Shown one piece after another: positions 12,707 to 13,123 of a stretch of DNA of 13,123 nucleotides (positions are counted from its first letter, which is position 1; every line of letters starts with the position of its first letter). Where the stretch lies: NCBI GenBank assembly GCA_947388575.1, contig CANDSI010000012.1, positions 1-13,123 on the forward strand, given 5' to 3'. The DNA comes from an uncultured Mycoplasma sp. GTDB lineage: Bacteria; Bacillota_I; Bacilli_A; RF39; UBA660. The notes beneath the pieces are model-generated. The model was not told the origin of the DNA and did not search any database. It was given only the letters and a program-made list of their open reading frames with translations. The translations under genes were made by a program, and so were the position numbers.

Positions 12707-13123
12707 TAAGGATTTATTAAAAGCCATTGGGGATATTGATGATAAATATTTAATAGAAGAAAATCGAATTGAATCTAATAAAAGGGTGATAAATATTATG
12801 AAAAATGTAAAATTAGAATATGCAATTATATCTATATTTGTTTTAGTAGTAGCCATAACAGGAATTTTAATATGTAATAATACAAATAAACTTGAAAAAA
12901 ATCTACCAACCGAAAAAGTAGAAGGTAATAATTCTGAAATGATTATAAAAATAGGTAAAATAAAAACTATCGCAGATCAAGTTCCATTATATGGGACAGA
13001 AGTAAATGCTATTGATATTGATATTTCGAGATTTGAATTTTTAAATGAAATTAAAGTTCCAAAAGATTTGACAGATGTAACACATTGTGCTGTTTATAAA
13101 AAGACAAGCGAAGAAACAGATTT
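12699..13123 (+). CDS. Membrane anti-sigma factor (3' end outside window)
   Basis: The visible 141 complete codons start at ATG 12699, eight bases before the sigma-factor gene ends, with AAGGGGG upstream. Residues 1-38 are cytoplasmic and start MNNKDLLKAIGDIDDKYLIEE, the sort of short N-terminal segment used by Bacillota anti-sigma proteins to hold an ECF sigma factor. Residues 41-59 (YAIISIFVLVVAITGILI) form one membrane helix. Residues 60 onward are outside the cell: a polar linker, then a beta-rich sensor-like part (KIKTIADQVPLYGTEV and following). The signal sensed is unknown and the extracellular domain is incomplete. Translational overlap would keep sigma and anti-sigma in balance. Confidence 0.85.
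   Translation, partial: MNNKDLLKAIGDIDDKYLIEENRIESNKRVINIMKNVKLEYAIISIFVLVVAITGILICNNTNKLEKNLPTEKVEGNNSEMIIKIGKIKTIADQVPLYGTEVNAIDIDISRFEFLNEIKVPKDLTDVTHCAVYKKTSEETD

Overview
The window is very AT-rich (I did not compute the exact GC) and every gene I can support lies on the + strand. It uses ordinary TAA/TAG/TGA stops, strong AGGAG/AAGGGG ribosome-binding sites, extended -10 sigma-A promoters and intrinsic terminators. This fits a low-GC Bacillota, perhaps a gut lineage of the Erysipelotrichales/RF39/clostridial kind. The genus cannot be fixed from the sequence. There is no rRNA, tRNA, CRISPR array, transposase or phage structural gene.

Layout. (A) 1-5901 looks like one long transcription unit ending at a clear terminator (5877-5901). 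It holds the 3' end of an unidentified gene, a small transglutaminase-like protein, a HAD-nucleotidase/nucleoside-hydrolase fusion, an HD-domain phosphohydrolase, a HAD-nucleotidase/Nudix fusion, an unknown coiled-coil protein, a free-standing Nudix hydrolase and a small P-loop kinase-like protein. The two HAD fusions are paralogous in their N-terminal halves but carry different second enzymes. (B) 5912-8897 is a three-gene unit: a larger transglutaminase-like protein, an ABC1/UbiB-type atypical kinase and a small protein resembling ADP-ribosyltransferases (TTG start). (C) 8927-9367 is a single gene for a GRAM/PH-like protein with its own promoter and terminator. (D) 9412-11073 is a tightly packed four-gene unit with a near-consensus promoter, encoding two small membrane proteins and two small soluble proteins of unknown function. 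(E) 11072-12017 is a lone LysR-type regulator whose terminator contains its own stop codon. (F) 12099-13123 is an ECF-type sigma factor followed, with an 8-base overlap, by a single-pass membrane anti-sigma factor cut off by the window edge.

How the genes may work together. Region A collects many ways of removing phosphates or bases from nucleotides: HAD, nucleoside hydrolase, HD and Nudix (twice), plus a P-loop phosphotransferase-like protein. That suggests nucleotide salvage, housecleaning or, more speculatively, a nucleotide-depleting response. Region B places three protein-modification-like folds in one transcript. Both groupings are inferences from order and motifs, and no substrate can be read from the sequence. 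Four of the promoters share a stereotyped layout, with 25-27 bases between the -10 box and the start codon, which gives very short leaders.
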